Shown here: piece by piece, positions 16,595-24,492 of the stretch | Position numbering within the stretch: position 1 is the stretch's first letter | Layout of the letters: each line of letters begins with the position of its first letter | Source of the DNA: CAKQOE01 sp051892195 | GTDB lineage: Bacteria; Bacillota; Clostridia; Peptostreptococcales; Anaerovoracaceae | Assembly: GCA_051892195.1 (NCBI GenBank) | Contig: JBJFFZ010000049.1 | Coordinates: forward strand, 1 to 52,893 | DNA: 52,893 nucleotides | Reading direction: 5' to 3' | The notes under the pieces: model-generated | The model's input: only the letters and a program-made list of their open reading frames with translations | What the model was told of the DNA's origin: nothing | The model's database searches: none | Position numbers and translations under genes: made by a program

Positions 16595-18016
16595 ATGGCA
16601 AAAAAGGCACAGACCGTCTTCGTATGTCAGGAATGCGGCTTTGACTCCCCGAAATGGATGGGACAGTGTATCTGCGGTGCGTGGAATTCCATGGTGGAAG
16701 AAAAGGTTCTGCCTGACACGGAAGACCGCCGCAGGCGCACGGGCTCCCCGAAAGCCCGGTCCGGAGCCGGAGGCTCCGCAGCTGCAGGACGCCCGGGAAA
16801 ACCGGTTCCCCTTCGCTCTGTCCGTTCCGGCGAAACCAGCCGCATGGATACCGGTATTGCAGAATTTAACCGGGTTCTCGGAGGCGGGCTGGTCCGGGGT
16901 TCTCTGACGCTGATCTCCGGGGAACCGGGCATCGGCAAATCCACCCTGATCCTGCAGGCCGCCGCCAATATTGCAGAAACCTACGGAAAGGTCCTGTACG
17001 TCAGCGGCGAGGAATCCGAAGAACAGATCAAAATGCGGGCTGACCGGATCTGCGGCGGCATTCCGGAAGGGCTCTTTATTCTCTCTGAGACAAATATGGA
17101 AAACATCGTGCTGCAGCAGGAGGCACTGAAGCCTGCGTTTCTCATTGTGGATTCCATTCAGACCATGTATTCGGATGCCATGGACTCTGCTCCCGGCTCC
17201 GTCTCTCAGGTCCGGCTCTGCGGCAATGAGCTGATGCGTATCGGAAAAGGCATGGAGCTCCCCATTCTGATCGTGGCCCATGTGACAAAATCCGGAGAGC
17301 TTGCCGGTCCGAAAATCGTTGAGCACCTGGTGGACACGGTGCTTCACTTTACCGGTGAGCGCAGTCAGGATCTGCGGATTCTCCGCTCCCACAAAAACAG
17401 ATTCGGCACCACCAACGAAATCGGCGCTTTTGAAATGGGCGAAGGAGGGCTTTCTGAGGTTCCCAATCTCTCGGAAAGCCTTATGGAGGAAATGGGCCCC
17501 GGGGCGGAGGGCTCCATCGCAACCGCCGTGTACGAAGGCACCCGCCCGCTGATCATGGAGATTCAGGCCCTCACCATCGCGTCCACTCCGGGCTTTGGCA
17601 GACGGACTGCCATCGGCGTGGAGCTGAGCCGTCTCAACATGATTCTGGCAGTTCTGGAGAAGCGGGCCGGCATCACCCTGACCACACAGGATGTTTATGT
17701 AAATATCGTAGGCGGGCTGCGGCCGGAGGGGACAGCCTCCGACCTTGCTGTAGCTTTGTCGGTTTATTCCTCCTACAGCGGAAAAAAAGCTCCGGAAATG
17801 ACCATCGCCCTGGGGGAAATCGGCCTTACCGGGGAGCTCCGCTCCGTCCAGCACACAGACAAGATCGTCCGGGAAGCGGGGCGCATGGGCTTTCAGAAAA
17901 TCATCCTTCCGGAAAAAAACGCCCGGAAGCTAAAGCAGCAGGGCATCGCCCCGAAAGGTCTGCAGATCATCGGTGTGAAACAGCTTTCCGATGCCCTCAG
18001 GCTTATGGAAAGATAA
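16595..18016 (+). CDS. radA: DNA repair protein RadA (Sms)
   Basis: RadA is a RecA-like hexameric ATPase that promotes branch migration in recombination and repair. The 473-residue protein has an N-terminal C4 zinc finger (C11, C14, C25, C27), Walker A GEPGIGKST (109-117), the RadA-specific KNRFG motif (267-271) and a C-terminal Lon-protease-like domain. I chose the ATG at 16595 because AAGGAGG precedes it; an earlier in-frame ATG lies within the preceding terminator. In Bacillus radA sits beside yacL-ispD-ispF; here it is separated from them by the cyclophilin and two-component genes. Confidence 0.96.
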   Translation: MAKKAQTVFVCQECGFDSPKWMGQCICGAWNSMVEEKVLPDTEDRRRRTGSPKARSGAGGSAAAGRPGKPVPLRSVRSGETSRMDTGIAEFNRVLGGGLVRGSLTLISGEPGIGKSTLILQAAANIAETYGKVLYVSGEESEEQIKMRADRICGGIPEGLFILSETNMENIVLQQEALKPAFLIVDSIQTMYSDAMDSAPGSVSQVRLCGNELMRIGKGMELPILIVAHVTKSGELAGPKIVEHLVDTVLHFTGERSQDLRILRSHKNRFGTTNEIGAFEMGEGGLSEVPNLSESLMEEMGPGAEGSIATAVYEGTRPLIMEIQALTIASTPGFGRRTAIGVELSRLNMILAVLEKRAGITLTTQDVYVNIVGGLRPEGTASDLAVALSVYSSYSGKKAPEMTIALGEIGLTGELRSVQHTDKIVREAGRMGFQKIILPEKNARKLKQQGIAPKGLQIIGVKQLSDALRLMER

Positions 18017-18072
18017 AAAAGAAACGAGGTACTGCGCGGAAGCCATGCTCCCATGCGGTACCTCGTTTTATT
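18016..18072. terminator. Bidirectional terminator between radA and tyrS
   Basis: An 11-bp stem (18022-18032 with 18058-18068) has an A run on its left and a T run on its right. It can therefore end the rightward radA transcript and the leftward tyrS transcript, which converge here. Confidence 0.85.
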
Positions 18073-18101
18073 TTCGGAATGGAGAATCCTGCTCTGCAGG
18101 A

Positions 18102-19328
18102 CTACTTCAGGACAACTCTGTGGTACTTCTTCTTGCCCTTGCGGATGAGAAGCGCGTCGTCCTTAAACAGATCCAGAGTAACCTGGGTCTTTTTGTCTTC
18201 GATCTTTACATCGTTTACCGTCAGGCCGCCCTGCTCGATGGTGCGGAAGCCGTCGGCGTTGGATGAAACCAGACCCAGCTCCTTGATGAGAGAAACAAGA
18301 CCCATGCCTTCGCCTTCAAAGGCAGCCCGTTCCATTTCGGTGGTTGGAACGCTGGACAGGTCTGCGCCCCCTTCAAACAGAGCCTTGGCCGCATCTCTCG
18401 CCTTGTCAGCCTCTTCCTGGCCGTGAACCAGAGTGGTCAGATCATGGGCCAGCATTTCCTTTGCTGTATTGAGCTGGCTTCCTTCCCAGGATTCCATTTC
18501 TGCAATTTCTTCCAGTGAGCGGAAGGTCAGCATCTTCATAAATCTTACGACATCAGCGTCATCCACATTTCTCCAGTACTGGTAGAAATCGTAAGGTGAT
18601 GTCTTTTCCGGATCCAGCCATACGGCACCGTTTGCTGTCTTGCCCATCTTCTTGCCTTCGGAATTCATAAGCAGTGTGATGGTCATGGCATGGGCATCCT
18701 TGCCCAGCTTTCTGCGGATCAGCTCTGTACCGCCCAGCATATTGCTCCACTGGTCGTTTCCGCCAAACTGCATGTTGCAGCCGTATCTCTGGAACAGCTC
18801 ATAGAAGTCGTAGCTCTGCATGATCATGTAGTTGAATTCCAGGAAGCTCAGACCCTTTTCCATTCTCTGCTTGTAGCATTCTGCTCTCAGCATGTTGTTT
18901 ACAGAGAAGTGAGGACCTACCTCACGGAGAAATTCGATGTAGTTTTTCTCCATGAGCCAGTCTGCGTTGTTTACCATGAGAGCCTTTCCGTCGGAGAAAT
19001 CGATAAAACGGCTCATCTGCTTCTTGAAGCATTCGCAGTTGTGCTGGATGGTTTCCGGTGTCATCATCTGACGCATGTCGGTACGTCCGGACGGATCTCC
19101 GATCATGCCGGTGCCGCCCCCAACGAGAGCGATTGGCTTGTTGCCTGCCATCTGCAGTCTCTTCATGAGCATCAGGGCCATAAAGTGACCTACATGAAGG
19201 CTGTCTGCCGTAGGGTCAAATCCGATATAGAAAACAGCTTTTCCGTTGTCAACCATTTCCCGGATTTCTTCTTCGTCTGTCACCTGTGCAATCAGGCCTC
19301 TTGCTACCAGTTCGTCGTAAATTTTCAT
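18102..19328 (-). CDS. tyrS: Tyrosine-tRNA ligase
   Basis: TyrRS charges tRNA-Tyr. The 408-residue protein has the class I HIGH-type motif HVGH (45-48), the substrate region ALVGGGTGMIGDPSG (67-81), tyrosine-site YDFYELFQRYGCNMQFGGNDQW, and a KMSKS variant KMGKT (227-231). The C-terminal S4-like RNA-binding domain includes LTVNDVKIEDKKTQVT. No T-box leader is visible in the 25-base space after rpiB, so it is probably read through from the upstream operon. Confidence 0.97.
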   Translation of the reverse strand: MKIYDELVARGLIAQVTDEEEIREMVDNGKAVFYIGFDPTADSLHVGHFMALMLMKRLQMAGNKPIALVGGGTGMIGDPSGRTDMRQMMTPETIQHNCECFKKQMSRFIDFSDGKALMVNNADWLMEKNYIEFLREVGPHFSVNNMLRAECYKQRMEKGLSFLEFNYMIMQSYDFYELFQRYGCNMQFGGNDQWSNMLGGTELIRRKLGKDAHAMTITLLMNSEGKKMGKTANGAVWLDPEKTSPYDFYQYWRNVDDADVVRFMKMLTFRSLEEIAEMESWEGSQLNTAKEMLAHDLTTLVHGQEEADKARDAAKALFEGGADLSSVPTTEMERAAFEGEGMGLVSLIKELGLVSSNADGFRTIEQGGLTVNDVKIEDKKTQVTLDLFKDDALLIRKGKKKYHRVVLK

Positions 19329-19353
19329 GTTTGTATCTATTCCTTTTGTTTTA

Positions 19354-19779
19354 TTATAATTCGATCAGGTCGATTCTTCTCTGATGTCTTCCCTCTTCAA
19401 AGTTGGAATTCAGCCAGAGGTCCACCATTCTCAGAACGTCTTCTACAGGAGTCACTCTTGCACCAAAAGCAACCATATTTGCGTTGTTGTGCCGCTTTGC
19501 CATCTCTGCGGTAAAATCATTTGTGCACAGCGCGCAGCGGATGCCCTTTTCCTTGTTTGCAACAATGGAAACGCCGATTCCCGTGCCGCAGCATACGATT
19601 CCCTTGTCGCACTGACCGGAAGAAACTGCCTTGGCAGCCTTTCTCGCATAGATCGGATAATCTACAGAGGCCTCAGAATCTGTACCATAGTCAACGATAT
19701 CGTAATTGTTTGCGACCAGATGCTTCTTTATCGCTTCTTTCAGTTCGAATCCGGCATGGTCACTTGCTAATGCAATCAT
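19354..19779 (-). CDS. rpiB: Ribose-5-phosphate isomerase B
   Basis: RpiB interconverts ribose 5-phosphate and ribulose 5-phosphate in the pentose phosphate pathway. I start at the ATG at 19777-19779, which has GGAGG 5 bases upstream; the ATG 12 bases earlier overlaps that site. The 141 residues show the LacAB/RpiB signature ASDHAGFELK at the start, the catalytic cysteine C64 in CCGTGIGVSIVANK, and NDFTAEMAKRHNNANM further on. A RpiB gene next to sua5 is common in Clostridia. Confidence 0.93.
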   Translation of the reverse strand: MIALASDHAGFELKEAIKKHLVANNYDIVDYGTDSEASVDYPIYARKAAKAVSSGQCDKGIVCCGTGIGVSIVANKEKGIRCALCTNDFTAEMAKRHNNANMVAFGARVTPVEDVLRMVDLWLNSNFEEGRHQRRIDLIEL

Positions 19780-19802
19780 TTTTTCCTCCATGATAATAAA
19801 TG

Positions 19803-20171
19803 CTATAATTTGATAATATTTTCTCCGGCTGCATTGCGCATCCGGTTCATGACAGCTTCTCCGATTCCGCTGTCGGAAACACCGGCAGCATAGATCACAT
19901 CCACCTTTTCTCCGTCCAGCCTGCGAAGCTCCTTGAAAAACAGCTTTGCTGCATCATCGATATTCCCGTGAAAGTCGATAACACCTGCCTTCCTGCCCTC
20001 AGCTTCAGCCGCAGCCGCGGCTGCCCTGACCGCCTCTGAGGCGGCCTGGGGAGTTCCTTCGTACAGGAACAGAGGCGCAGACGTCCGGTAGTGGGGATAT
20101 TTCAGTCCGGGAGATATTTCGTCCGTACTGATCTCACCGTTGCTCCCGTCTACAGTGAGAGATCCCCGGGG
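19803..20171 (-). pseudogene. Sua5 C-terminal domain, out of frame (-1) with its catalytic domain
   Basis: About 122 codons remain open in the -1 frame relative to the upstream sua5 gene, ending at a TAG at 19803-19805. The translation includes SPGLKYPHYRTSAPLFLYEG, matching the linker signature (SPGMKYxHYAP) that precedes the C-terminal Sua5 domain, and then a domain-like segment GVIDFHGNIDDAAKLFF. I saw no ATG, GTG or TTG early in this frame, so it has no apparent independent start. It can only be translated as part of a full Sua5 if ribosomes shift -1 between 20171 and 20150, or if a single base is missing in the sequence. It ends 23 bases before rpiB. Confidence 0.75.
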
Positions 20172-20833
20172 ACCTCCAGCACCTTTCTCGGAATGATTTC
20201 CTGAATCTGTTCTCTTGTAATGGTTCCAGGTCTTACGATGACCGGATATTCTCTTGTGAAGTCGATGACAGTTGATTCGATGCCGGTCTTGCAGTCCGGA
20301 CCTACCAGAATCATGTCGATTTTGCCGTTGAGGTCATCGATGACGTGCTGACCGGTTGTAGGACTCGGGTGACCGGAAATGTTTGCGCTCGGCGCAACTA
20401 CAGGCTCGCCCACTGCATCGATGAGGGCTCTTGCGATGTCATCGTCCGGCTGGCGCACGCCGATGCCCAGCAGTCCGCCGGTGATGGTGTTGGACACTCT
20501 GCCCTGAACCTTCGGCATGATAATGGTCAGAGGACCCGGCCAGAAGGCTTCGATCACGTTGGATGCGAAAATGCCGTTCGGCTGAATGATGTCGATGACC
20601 AGATGCATATCCAGATCTCTTGAAACGAGAACGTTCATCGGGTTTTCCTTCGGTCTGTTCTTTACTTCAAACAGCTTCTGGATAGCCGCTTCGTTTGATA
20701 CGGCTGCTCCCACTGCATAAACAGTGTCTGTAGGGAATGCCACCAGACCTCCGTTGCGGATGATTTCGGCAGCTTCTTCGATTTTTTCACGATCCTTCTC
20801 GGGATCTGTAATTGTGTAAATCTTTGTTTCCAT
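20150..20833 (-). CDS. sua5: Threonylcarbamoyl-AMP synthase (Sua5/TsaC catalytic domain)
   Basis: The enzyme makes threonylcarbamoyl-AMP from threonine, bicarbonate and ATP for the t6A37 modification of tRNA. The 227 residues form the YrdC/TsaC domain: GLVAFPTDTVYAVGAA (29-44), the ATP-binding KNRPKENPMNVLV (58-70), and APSANISGHPSPT. A domain of this length is an active enzyme in TsaC-type species. Here it stops soon after RPGTITREQIQEII, and the Sua5 C-terminal domain follows in the -1 frame. The start at 20831-20833 has AAAGGAG upstream. In the operon it lies between prfA and rpiB. Confidence 0.9.
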   Translation of the reverse strand: METKIYTITDPEKDREKIEEAAEIIRNGGLVAFPTDTVYAVGAAVSNEAAIQKLFEVKNRPKENPMNVLVSRDLDMHLVIDIIQPNGIFASNVIEAFWPGPLTIIMPKVQGRVSNTITGGLLGIGVRQPDDDIARALIDAVGEPVVAPSANISGHPSPTTGQHVIDDLNGKIDMILVGPDCKTGIESTVIDFTREYPVIVRPGTITREQIQEIIPRKVLEVPGDLSL

Positions 20834-20850
20834 GGTGTGCTCCTTTTCTG

Positions 20851-20892
20851 CGGCGGCCCGCCGCCGTCAAAAGCTTCATGCGCTGGCGCATG
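20851..20892. other. Two short inverted repeats in the prfA-sua5 space
   Basis: CGGCGG/CCGCCG (20851-20866) and CATGCGC/GCGCATG (20877-20892) lie side by side between prfA and sua5. Neither is followed by a T run on either strand, so they are not ordinary terminators. They may be RNA processing or stability hairpins. Confidence 0.55.
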
Positions 20893-20927
20893 CTCTCATT
20901 TTTTTAAAATTATTTCCTGATCTATTA

Positions 20928-21995
20928 TTAGAAGTTTTTCATTTTTTCGGCCTGATCGGAGGTAATCAGAGCGTCGATAATCTCATCCATATCCCCGTCC
21001 AGGAAATAGTCCAGCTTGTAGATCGTAAGACCGATGCGGTGATCGGACACACGGCCCTGAGGGAAGTTGTAGGTGCGGATCCGCTCGCTGCGGTCGCCGC
21101 TTCCCACCTGGCTCTTTCTGGCCTCCGCCTGTTCATCGTGCTGCTCCTGGAGCTTCATGTCGTAAAGCTTTGCCCGCAGCACCTTAAAGGCCTTATCCTT
21201 GTTTTTCAGCTGGGATTTTTCGTCCTGGCAGGTTACCACCAGTCCCGTAGGAATATGCGTCAGACGGACTGCGGAGTCTGTGGTGTTTACGCACTGACCG
21301 CCGTTTCCTGAGGCGCGGTATACATCCACCCGGACATCGTTGGGATTGAGATCCACCTCTACGTCATCCACTTCCGGAAGCACTGCAACCGTAGCTGCAG
21401 ATGTGTGGATACGGCCGCTGGATTCTGTTTCCGGCACACGCTGCACTCTGTGAACGCCGCTCTCATACTTGAGGCGGGAATAGGCGCCCTTGCCCTTGAT
21501 GAGCACAGAGGCTTCCTTGATGCCGCCGATGCCCGTGTCGTTGGAATCCATAATCTCGGTCTTCCAGCCCCGGCGCTCCGCATACCGCATGTACATTCTG
21601 AGAAGGTCCGCTCCGAAAAGGGCCGCTTCGTCGCCGCCGGTGCCGGCTCTTACTTCCAGAATTACATTTTTCTGGTCGTTCGGGTCCTTTGGAATCAGAA
21701 GAATCTTCAGCTCCTCGCTGATGCGCGCCTCATCATCCTCCAGCTCAGACAGCTCCATCTTTGCCAGCTCCCGCATCTCCTCGTCAGAGCCGCCGTCCGC
21801 GAGAATCTCCTTTGCCTCCCGGATGCCCTCCACAACCTTCTTATACTCGGAATATTTCTGAACGATCGGCTCCATTTCGCCGAGATCCTTTGCATACTTC
21901 TGCCAGTTCGCCTGGTCTGCAATCACTTCAGGATCAGACACCTTGAGACTCAGCTCCTCGTACTTCTCCTGAATAAAATCTAATTTATCATACAT
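20928..21995 (-). CDS. prfA: Peptide chain release factor 1
   Basis: RF1 recognises UAA and UAG stop codons and triggers peptide release. I start at the ATG at 21993-21995 (MYDKLDFIQEKYEEL), preceded by AGGAG; an upstream frame extension of 36 residues lacks a site and family similarity. The 355-residue length is standard. The stop-codon recognition PxT tripeptide appears as PET in RVPETESSGRIHTS, and the catalytic GGQ lies in RASGNGGQCVNTTDSAVR. It lies downstream of rpmE and prmC, its modification enzyme. Confidence 0.96.
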   Translation of the reverse strand: MYDKLDFIQEKYEELSLKVSDPEVIADQANWQKYAKDLGEMEPIVQKYSEYKKVVEGIREAKEILADGGSDEEMRELAKMELSELEDDEARISEELKILLIPKDPNDQKNVILEVRAGTGGDEAALFGADLLRMYMRYAERRGWKTEIMDSNDTGIGGIKEASVLIKGKGAYSRLKYESGVHRVQRVPETESSGRIHTSAATVAVLPEVDDVEVDLNPNDVRVDVYRASGNGGQCVNTTDSAVRLTHIPTGLVVTCQDEKSQLKNKDKAFKVLRAKLYDMKLQEQHDEQAEARKSQVGSGDRSERIRTYNFPQGRVSDHRIGLTIYKLDYFLDGDMDEIIDALITSDQAEKMKNF

Positions 21996-22190
21996 CGTAT
22001 TTCTCTGCTCCTGTATCTGTAATTTGTCACGCGCCGCATCAATCAGAATACAGATCATACAGCCGGCCTCCCGGCCGGAATTCGGCTGCAGCGCATACAG
22101 CAATAGTATAACATGAAAAACCGTATAAAAAAACCGGAATGTAATATTCCGGTTTTAAATTCATTTGATTTTTCGGTTTTCCGGGAGAAA

Positions 22191-22391
22191 CTACTCCATG
22201 TTGAACTTCTTCTTGAACTTTTCAACACGGCCGCCACGGTTGATGAACTTCTGCTGGCCAGTGAAGAACGGATGGCATGCTGAACAGATGTCCAGTCTCA
22301 TTTCAGATTTAAGTGATCTTGTTTCAAAGGTATTTCCGCAGGCGCATGTAACCTTGCATACCTTGTAATCAGGATGAATTCCCTGTCTCAT
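22191..22391 (-). CDS. rpmE: 50S ribosomal protein L31 (zinc-binding type)
   Basis: L31 bridges the two ribosomal subunits. The 66-residue protein starts MRQGIHPDYKVCKVTCACG, with AAAGAGGTG before its ATG at 22389-22391. Cysteines at C16, C18, C36 and C39 form the zinc site of the C+ type of L31. HPFFTGQQKF and GGRVEKFKKKFN are family hallmarks. It lies between prmC and prfA. Confidence 0.96.
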   Translation of the reverse strand: MRQGIHPDYKVCKVTCACGNTFETRSLKSEMRLDICSACHPFFTGQQKFINRGGRVEKFKKKFNME

Positions 22392-22504
22392 GTTTGCACC
22401 TCTTTCCGCGTGAAGTATATATTGAACCCACGTTTTTAGATATAGAATTAAGTTGTTTAACCCCGTAATAATATCATACAAAACCAGTTTCGGCAACAGT
22501 TTTT

Positions 22505-23401
22505 TTAAGATTCCTTCACCGCTGCCGCCCGGCGGCAGAACGCAATGCGGTCGAGACCCGCAAGATCCTTATGAATCTGGATATCCTCATAATTTCCTGA
22601 TTCAGAAAGAAGCTCCCGCAGAGCATCCCCCTGATCATGGCCGATTTCAAGCACAAGGATTCCGTTCTTTTTCATAACCTTCCAGGCGTCCCGGACGATG
22701 CGCCGGTAAAAGTCCAGCCCGTCCGCCCCTCCGTCCAGTGCAAGGCGGGGCTCGTGATCCTTCACCTCCGTCTGCAGCGTGTCGATCACATGACTGGGTA
22801 TATACGGCGGATTGCAGACGATCATATCAAAGCGCCCCTTCAGAAGCTTCCGCTTTCCTCTCTTTTCCACTTCAAAAAGATCGGACAGGCAGAACTTCAC
22901 TCTGTTTCCCACTCCGTTGCGGGCTGCATTTCTTTCTGCAACAGCCAGAGCCTCCGGGCTGCAGTCGCAGGCCACCACATCCGCTTTGGGCATGAGCTTT
23001 GCCACAGAAACCGCAATGGCTCCGCTGCCGCAGCACATATCCAGAACCGAGCTGCAGTGCTTCAGTTCCTTCGTCCGCTCCAGCGCAAATTCCACCACCG
23101 TCTCCGTATCCTGCCGGGGGATCAGCACTGCCTCCGACACTTCAAACGGAAAGCCCATAAATTCCTGGCTGCCGGTGATATACTGCAGGGGCTCCCCCTC
23201 GGCCCGCCGGTCGATCATCTGAAAATAGAACTCCATGTTGCTTTCATCCATACCGTCATTTTTATGGAGAAACAGGAAGTTTCTGTTTTCATGCATAAGG
23301 TCCAGAAGAAGCAGCTCCGCATCCCGGTCTCCATCTGCGAGCTGCGCTTCCCTCAGCCGGTTTTTTCCGATCTCCAGCACCTGACCAAAGGAAATCAGCA
23401 T
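22505..23401 (-). CDS. prmC: Release factor glutamine methyltransferase
   Basis: PrmC methylates the glutamine of the GGQ motif of RF1 and RF2, both of which are encoded in this window. The 298-residue protein has an N-terminal helical domain, IPRQDTE (95-101), the SAM-binding motif DMCCGSGAIAVS (121-132, with cysteines where Gly/Thr is usual) and the catalytic NPPY (197-200). Its ATG overlaps the end of the DUF1385 gene by 7 bases, so it is coupled to it. Confidence 0.95.
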   Translation of the reverse strand: MLISFGQVLEIGKNRLREAQLADGDRDAELLLLDLMHENRNFLFLHKNDGMDESNMEFYFQMIDRRAEGEPLQYITGSQEFMGFPFEVSEAVLIPRQDTETVVEFALERTKELKHCSSVLDMCCGSGAIAVSVAKLMPKADVVACDCSPEALAVAERNAARNGVGNRVKFCLSDLFEVEKRGKRKLLKGRFDMIVCNPPYIPSHVIDTLQTEVKDHEPRLALDGGADGLDFYRRIVRDAWKVMKKNGILVLEIGHDQGDALRELLSESGNYEDIQIHKDLAGLDRIAFCRRAAAVKES

Positions 23402-24477
23402 AATTCTGCGCCCTCCCCGGTCTCTGTACCAGAAGCATCCTCCCCTGCATCAGGAGCTGCTTCTTCCGACTCTTTCATCTGGCTTCTGTCAACCTGCCTG
23501 CCCTGGGAATCCACATCATAAATCCGTTCCGCCGGCTCGTTTTCACTGAGGCAGACATTGACTGCCACAATGGCAACCTCCAGCATGGAGCGGTCCGGCA
23601 CCTTTGTGGTGAGCTTCTGGAGCAGAAGCCCCGGAACACTGAGGATCTTCACCAGCATGGATTCGCTGCTGCCGGCCCACTTCAGGAGCTCATAGGAAAG
23701 CCCTGCCACCACCGGAATCAGCACGATTCTCGACAGAAGACGAATCCACACATTTGGCCAGCCCAGGAAAGAAAACAGCAGAAGGCTGATGATCATGACG
23801 AACATCAGAAAGCTGGTTCCGCACCGGGGATGAAGCGTTTCAAAGGACGCGCAGTTTTCCGGCGTCAGCTCCAGCCCGTTTTCGTAGCAGTGAATGGTCT
23901 GATGCTCCGCCCCATGGTACTGAAACACCCGTTTTATATCATTCATCTGCGATATGGCCGCAATATAGATAATAAACATCAGAATCCGGACCACACCTTC
24001 GATGAGGTTGAGGATCACGGCATTTTCTGTAATATGACCGCACAGTCCCACCAGCCAGGTAGGAAGCAGAACGAACAGCCCCACGGATACAGCCAGAGCG
24101 ATCACCACAGAAGAATACAGGAGAAAATTAAAAAGTCCCTTGTCTCCGAACCGGTTCAGAATCCACTGTTCAAATTTCCCCGGCTCTTCGTTTTCCTCCT
24201 CCGGAATATCCTCCTCCAGCACCTCTGCAGAATACATCAGAGTGCTGACACCCGTAACCAGAGAATCCACAAATACCACCACACCCCGGATAATCGGAAT
24301 TTTAAACCATCTGCTCCGGGGCTTCAGCGGCTGCTCCTTGACATTGATCGTTCCGTCCGCTCTGCGGACCGCAATGGCTGTCCGGTCGGCGCCCTTCATC
24401 ATGATGCCTTCCATGACAGCCTGCCCGCCCATTTTTGTCGGGTTCGCATCCTTTATAAAAATTTTACTGAAATCCAT
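23395..24477 (-). CDS. DUF1385 family membrane protein
   Basis: The 360-residue protein starts with the family signature GGQAVMEGIMMKG (17-29). Several membrane helices follow (about 113-140, 145-175, 205-235, 240-265) together with the conserved QYHGAEHQTIHCYENGLELT region and HPRCGTSFLMFV. Function is unknown. The C-terminal 60 residues are charged and Glu/Ala-rich. The rho-rpmE-DUF1385-prmC-prfA neighbourhood recurs in Clostridia, which suggests co-expression with translation termination genes but not a role. Confidence 0.88.
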   Translation of the reverse strand: MDFSKIFIKDANPTKMGGQAVMEGIMMKGADRTAIAVRRADGTINVKEQPLKPRSRWFKIPIIRGVVVFVDSLVTGVSTLMYSAEVLEEDIPEEENEEPGKFEQWILNRFGDKGLFNFLLYSSVVIALAVSVGLFVLLPTWLVGLCGHITENAVILNLIEGVVRILMFIIYIAAISQMNDIKRVFQYHGAEHQTIHCYENGLELTPENCASFETLHPRCGTSFLMFVMIISLLLFSFLGWPNVWIRLLSRIVLIPVVAGLSYELLKWAGSSESMLVKILSVPGLLLQKLTTKVPDRSMLEVAIVAVNVCLSENEPAERIYDVDSQGRQVDRSQMKESEEAAPDAGEDASGTETGEGAELC

Positions 24478-24492
24478 TGTCTTACAGTTCCT

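Noticed and set aside
15839..17854. A 671-codon open frame on the minus strand
   Set aside because: It lies antisense to the histidine kinase and radA, has no ribosome site or recognisable domain, and arises from codon bias of the real genes.
19329..19353. T-box leader for tyrS (and for cysS, proS)
   Set aside because: The gaps are too short and no T-box sequence (AGGGTGGnACCGCG) is seen.
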